A stretch of DNA of 8,678 nucleotides from Sphingobacterium thalpophilum (GTDB taxonomy: Bacteria > Bacteroidota > Bacteroidia > Flavobacteriales > Flavobacteriaceae). This document shows positions 7,234-8,678 of the stretch, in pieces. Location of the stretch: the NCBI GenBank assembly GCA_943328865.2, contig CALQBR020000038.1, positions 1 through 8,678 on the forward strand, written 5' to 3'. The notes under the pieces are model-generated. The model did no database searches, was not told the DNA's origin, and was given only the letters and a program-made list of their open reading frames with translations. How positions within the stretch are numbered: the first letter of the stretch is position 1; every line of letters starts with the position of its first letter. Position numbers and translations under genes: made by a program.

Positions 7234-7262
7234 TTGAATTCTAAATAGTACTACTCCTCAGG

Positions 7263-7454
7263 TTAGTTTTTACCTTCTTGGTATTCTCTGATTAAATCTT
7301 CCCTAGTTTCTATAATTTTAATCATAGCCTCAATCGCTAACGCATCTTTTCGGTTAAAACGCATCTTTGCCGCATCAGGAGATATTCCTAAAATTTGTCC
7401 CAGAGTGTTATAATCTCCGTACTTCATCTTCATCTTTATTTGATCCAATTGCAT
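7263..7454 (-). CDS. 63-residue DNA-binding-like protein of phage-associated type
   Basis: This small protein reads MQLDQIKMKMKYGDYNTL, then GQILGISPDAAKMRFNR, then a helix AIEAMIKIIETREDLIREYQ. The arrangement (GDY, then ILGxSPDAAKMRxxR, then a helix ending in EAMxxIIExREDLIxEY) matches small helix-turn-helix proteins I have seen beside phage-type repressors in Bacteroidota. Residues 17-35 would form the helix-turn-helix. Target and role are unknown. M1 fits the promoter (leader about 25 bases), though M8 or M10 could also serve and would remove little. Its own strong promoter lies at 7488-7518, with a near-palindrome between promoter and ATG. It converges with the regulator ending at 7233, and no clear terminator separates them. 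A transcriptional switch partner or antitoxin-like role is possible but unproven. Confidence 0.78.
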   Translation of the reverse strand: MQLDQIKMKMKYGDYNTLGQILGISPDAAKMRFNRKDALAIEAMIKIIETREDLIREYQEGKN

Positions 7455-7461
7455 AACTTCA

Positions 7462-7477
7462 ATTCAGATATTTGAAT
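7462..7477. promoter_or_regulatory. Near-perfect palindrome in the leader of the 63-residue gene
   Basis: ATTCAGATATTTGAAT is a 16-base palindrome with one mismatched pair (G7467 opposite T7472). It lies between the predicted transcription start (about 7481) and the ATG at 7454, a position from which a bound repressor would block the promoter at 7488-7518. The hexamer ATTCAG recurs at 7504-7509 and 7533-7538. Confidence 0.3.
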
Positions 7478-7487
7478 AAATTTACTA

Positions 7488-7518
7488 CAAAACTACCGAA
7501 ATAATTCAGTTGAGCAAA
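7488..7518 (-). promoter_or_regulatory. Promoter for the 63-residue DNA-binding-like protein
   Basis: On the minus strand this reads TTTG (7518-7515), a 19-base spacer, then TAGTTTTG (7495-7488), an exact fit to the Bacteroidota consensus TTTG-N19-21-TAnnTTTG. The start of transcription would be near 7481, giving a leader of about 25 bases. It makes the small gene an independent transcription unit, separate from the membrane-protein gene upstream at 7667-8368. Confidence 0.6.
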
Positions 7519-7666
7519 AAAAAAATGAAAAGATTCAGTACTTAATTTTTAAGTTATTTATTTTCAACAATTTACATTGAAAAAAAAATAGGAGTTTGCT
7601 TTATTTGGAGGAAATCTATTCTGAATGGAACTGCTACCATCAAACCTTTAAAATCGAATGGCAAGA

Positions 7667-8368
7667 TTATGCCTGAGGAGATTGGATTTCAATTGTAAAA
7701 GACTCTTGTTTGATTAAATACCGATAAAATGTATATTGGCAAAAAGAAAACAACGTTGCGGTAATAGGCTGAAAAACGGCATTATACAAATAAAACTTCT
7801 GAATTACAAAAATAAAAAACTGCGCAACAAACAATAAAACACTTATCACAAGCCAAGGATTTTTATTATCCTCCAAAATATAATGATACAAGGCAAGTCC
7901 GCCCATTAAAGAGAGTAAAAGACCATTAATCACTAAAGGGTAAAAATTTATAGAGGCTTCCTCCTCACCTATCAAAAAAAACAAATAAAAGGAAATAAAG
8001 ACAAAAGGCAAAATAGCAATCATTAAAGGCTTAACATGAACTTTTCCATGACCTCTCCAAATTAGAACAATCGTTAAAAAACGGTATACCATATAGGCAA
8101 TTGAGCCAAAGAATAAGTATATTTCAGAGGAACCAATAAAAAAGATAACGCTGATGAGCGCAAAAAAAAGCGCCCAAAAATAAATAATGTTTCTTTTTGT
8201 AGAAGTAATAAAATACAGTGCCATTAATAACGGAACTCGAATGGGTCTTAAAACACAAATTAAAGACTCTATGTGTTTGATTTCAGCAATTAACAAGACA
8301 AAAGTGACTGCAAAGAAAATAAAGGTAATGCTTTTAATCATCAGAGCATTCGATTTTAAATGCTGCAT
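7667..8368 (-). CDS. Eight-pass membrane protein, YhhN/TMEM86-like, right paralog
   Basis: This 233-residue polytopic membrane protein is paralogous to the product of 5911-6615. Matching blocks include YFITSTKRN, AYMVYRFLTIVLIWR, KPLMIAILPFVFISFYLFF, NFYPLVINGLL and FVIQKFYLY. Segment layout again suggests about eight membrane passes and a short polar C-terminal tail ending IEIQSPQA. Compared with YhhN/TMEM86 lysoplasmalogenases, the Gly-Asp position reads IS (ALISVIFF) and the late Ser-Asp position reads AQ (FVAQFF), so the acidic pair expected for hydrolase activity seems absent. The ATG at 8368-8366 follows the ligA stop (8371-8369) with no gap, implying co-transcription and translational coupling with ligA. 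No convincing terminator was found downstream. The family link is a fold-level inference. Confidence 0.72.
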   Translation of the reverse strand: MQHLKSNALMIKSITFIFFAVTFVLLIAEIKHIESLICVLRPIRVPLLMALYFITSTKRNIIYFWALFFALISVIFFIGSSEIYLFFGSIAYMVYRFLTIVLIWRGHGKVHVKPLMIAILPFVFISFYLFFLIGEEEASINFYPLVINGLLLSLMGGLALYHYILEDNKNPWLVISVLLFVAQFFIFVIQKFYLYNAVFQPITATLFSFCQYTFYRYLIKQESFTIEIQSPQA

Positions 8369-8678
8369 TTAATTTTCTTTTATGAGATTTATAAAATCCG
8401 ATTCAGAAATAATTGGAATACTCAGCTTTTCAGCTTTTTCAAGTTTTGCAGGACCCATATTATCGCCAGCTACCACATAATCGGTTTTGGCAGAAATCGA
8501 ACTTCCTACTTTACCGCCATTATCCTCAATGGCTTTCTTTAAATCGTCACGAGAGAATTGTTGAAAAACACCCGAAACCACGAAGGTTTTTCGAGATAGT
8601 TTATTAGTAGCATTAGGATTAACGATTTCGATACTTTCAAATAGAACACCATAGGCCTTCAAACGGTCAATCAGCAGC
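8369..8678 (-). CDS. ligA: NAD-dependent DNA ligase LigA, C-terminal BRCT domain (cut by window edge)
   Basis: The last 103 residues of LigA, which seals nicks during replication and repair using NAD, are present; the rest lies beyond the right edge. The frame stays open through base 8678, with LLIDRLKAYGV entering from outside. A BRCT domain fills about the last 75 residues: KTFVVSGVFQQFSRDDLKKA, then IEDNGGKVGSSISAKTDYVV, AGDNMGPAKLEKAEKL and SIPIISESDFINLI, followed by the stop. GGKVGSSISAKTDYVVAG and the closing IIxExDF are diagnostic for the LigA BRCT. The TTG at 8662 is an internal leucine, not a start. The stop codon abuts the ATG of the downstream membrane-protein gene. Confidence 0.95.
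   Translation of the reverse strand, partial: LLIDRLKAYGVLFESIEIVNPNATNKLSRKTFVVSGVFQQFSRDDLKKAIEDNGGKVGSSISAKTDYVVAGDNMGPAKLEKAEKLSIPIISESDFINLIKEN

Noticed and set aside
7561..7583. Inverted repeat TTTTCAA / TTGAAAA as a terminator for the right membrane-protein gene
   Set aside because: The stem is AT-only apart from one pair, and on the minus strand the T tract lies before the stem rather than after it.
7254..7680. 9 bp inverted repeat CTCCTCAGG / CCTGAGGAG flanking the 63-residue gene
   Set aside because: Short enough to occur by chance at this spacing. One copy lies in the coding end of the membrane-protein gene, and there is no transposase or target duplication to support a mobile element.
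8187..8607. Three plus-strand open frames opposite the right membrane-protein gene and ligA
   Set aside because: They are antisense to the paralog-confirmed membrane gene and to the LigA BRCT domain, with no promoter or domain of their own.
8660..8662. TTG as a start codon for a free-standing BRCT protein
   Set aside because: The frame continues open past the window edge, and the sequence is the usual C-terminal domain of LigA.

Overview
The window looks like chromosomal DNA from a flavobacterium (Bacteroidota, Flavobacterium-like). The DNA is AT-rich and Shine-Dalgarno sites are weak or absent. Several promoters match the Bacteroidota pattern TTG-N18-21-TAnnTTTG. The gene order recN, porD (DUF4835), coaBC, rpoZ, bamD, dapA, DUF6913, with ligA nearby, is one I associate with that group. 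No tRNA, rRNA, CRISPR array, insertion sequence or integrase was seen.

Positions 1-5574 hold a compact block read entirely on the minus strand. In transcription order it is a DUF6913-type protein, dapA (lysine/diaminopimelate synthesis), bamD (outer-membrane protein assembly), rpoZ (RNA polymerase omega), coaBC (coenzyme A synthesis), porD (DUF4835, linked to type IX secretion) and recN (recombinational repair, cut by the left edge). Gaps are 1-42 bp, or an 8 bp overlap, except for 124 bp between bamD and dapA. That gap carries a second good promoter, so the five genes from bamD to recN can be transcribed apart from dapA. The block mixes housekeeping functions with cell-envelope biogenesis.

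Positions 5575-8368 are an accessory-looking segment between that block and ligA. Its genes, left to right, are an eight-pass membrane protein (minus), a small helix-turn-helix regulator with a C-terminal coiled coil (plus), a 63-residue DNA-binding-like protein (minus), and a second membrane protein paralogous to the first (minus). Both membrane proteins resemble the YhhN/TMEM86 lysoplasmalogenase fold, but the expected acidic catalytic positions appear to be missing. Each regulator gene has its own recognisable promoter with an inverted repeat on or next to it, which suggests autoregulation. A good intrinsic terminator closes the left membrane-protein gene. The right membrane-protein gene directly abuts the ligA stop codon and is probably co-transcribed with it.

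The right edge (8369-8678) is the BRCT-domain end of NAD-dependent DNA ligase LigA. The least explained part of the window is the paralogous membrane-protein pair enclosing two small regulators. I found nothing that amounts to a demonstrable new defence or mobile system.
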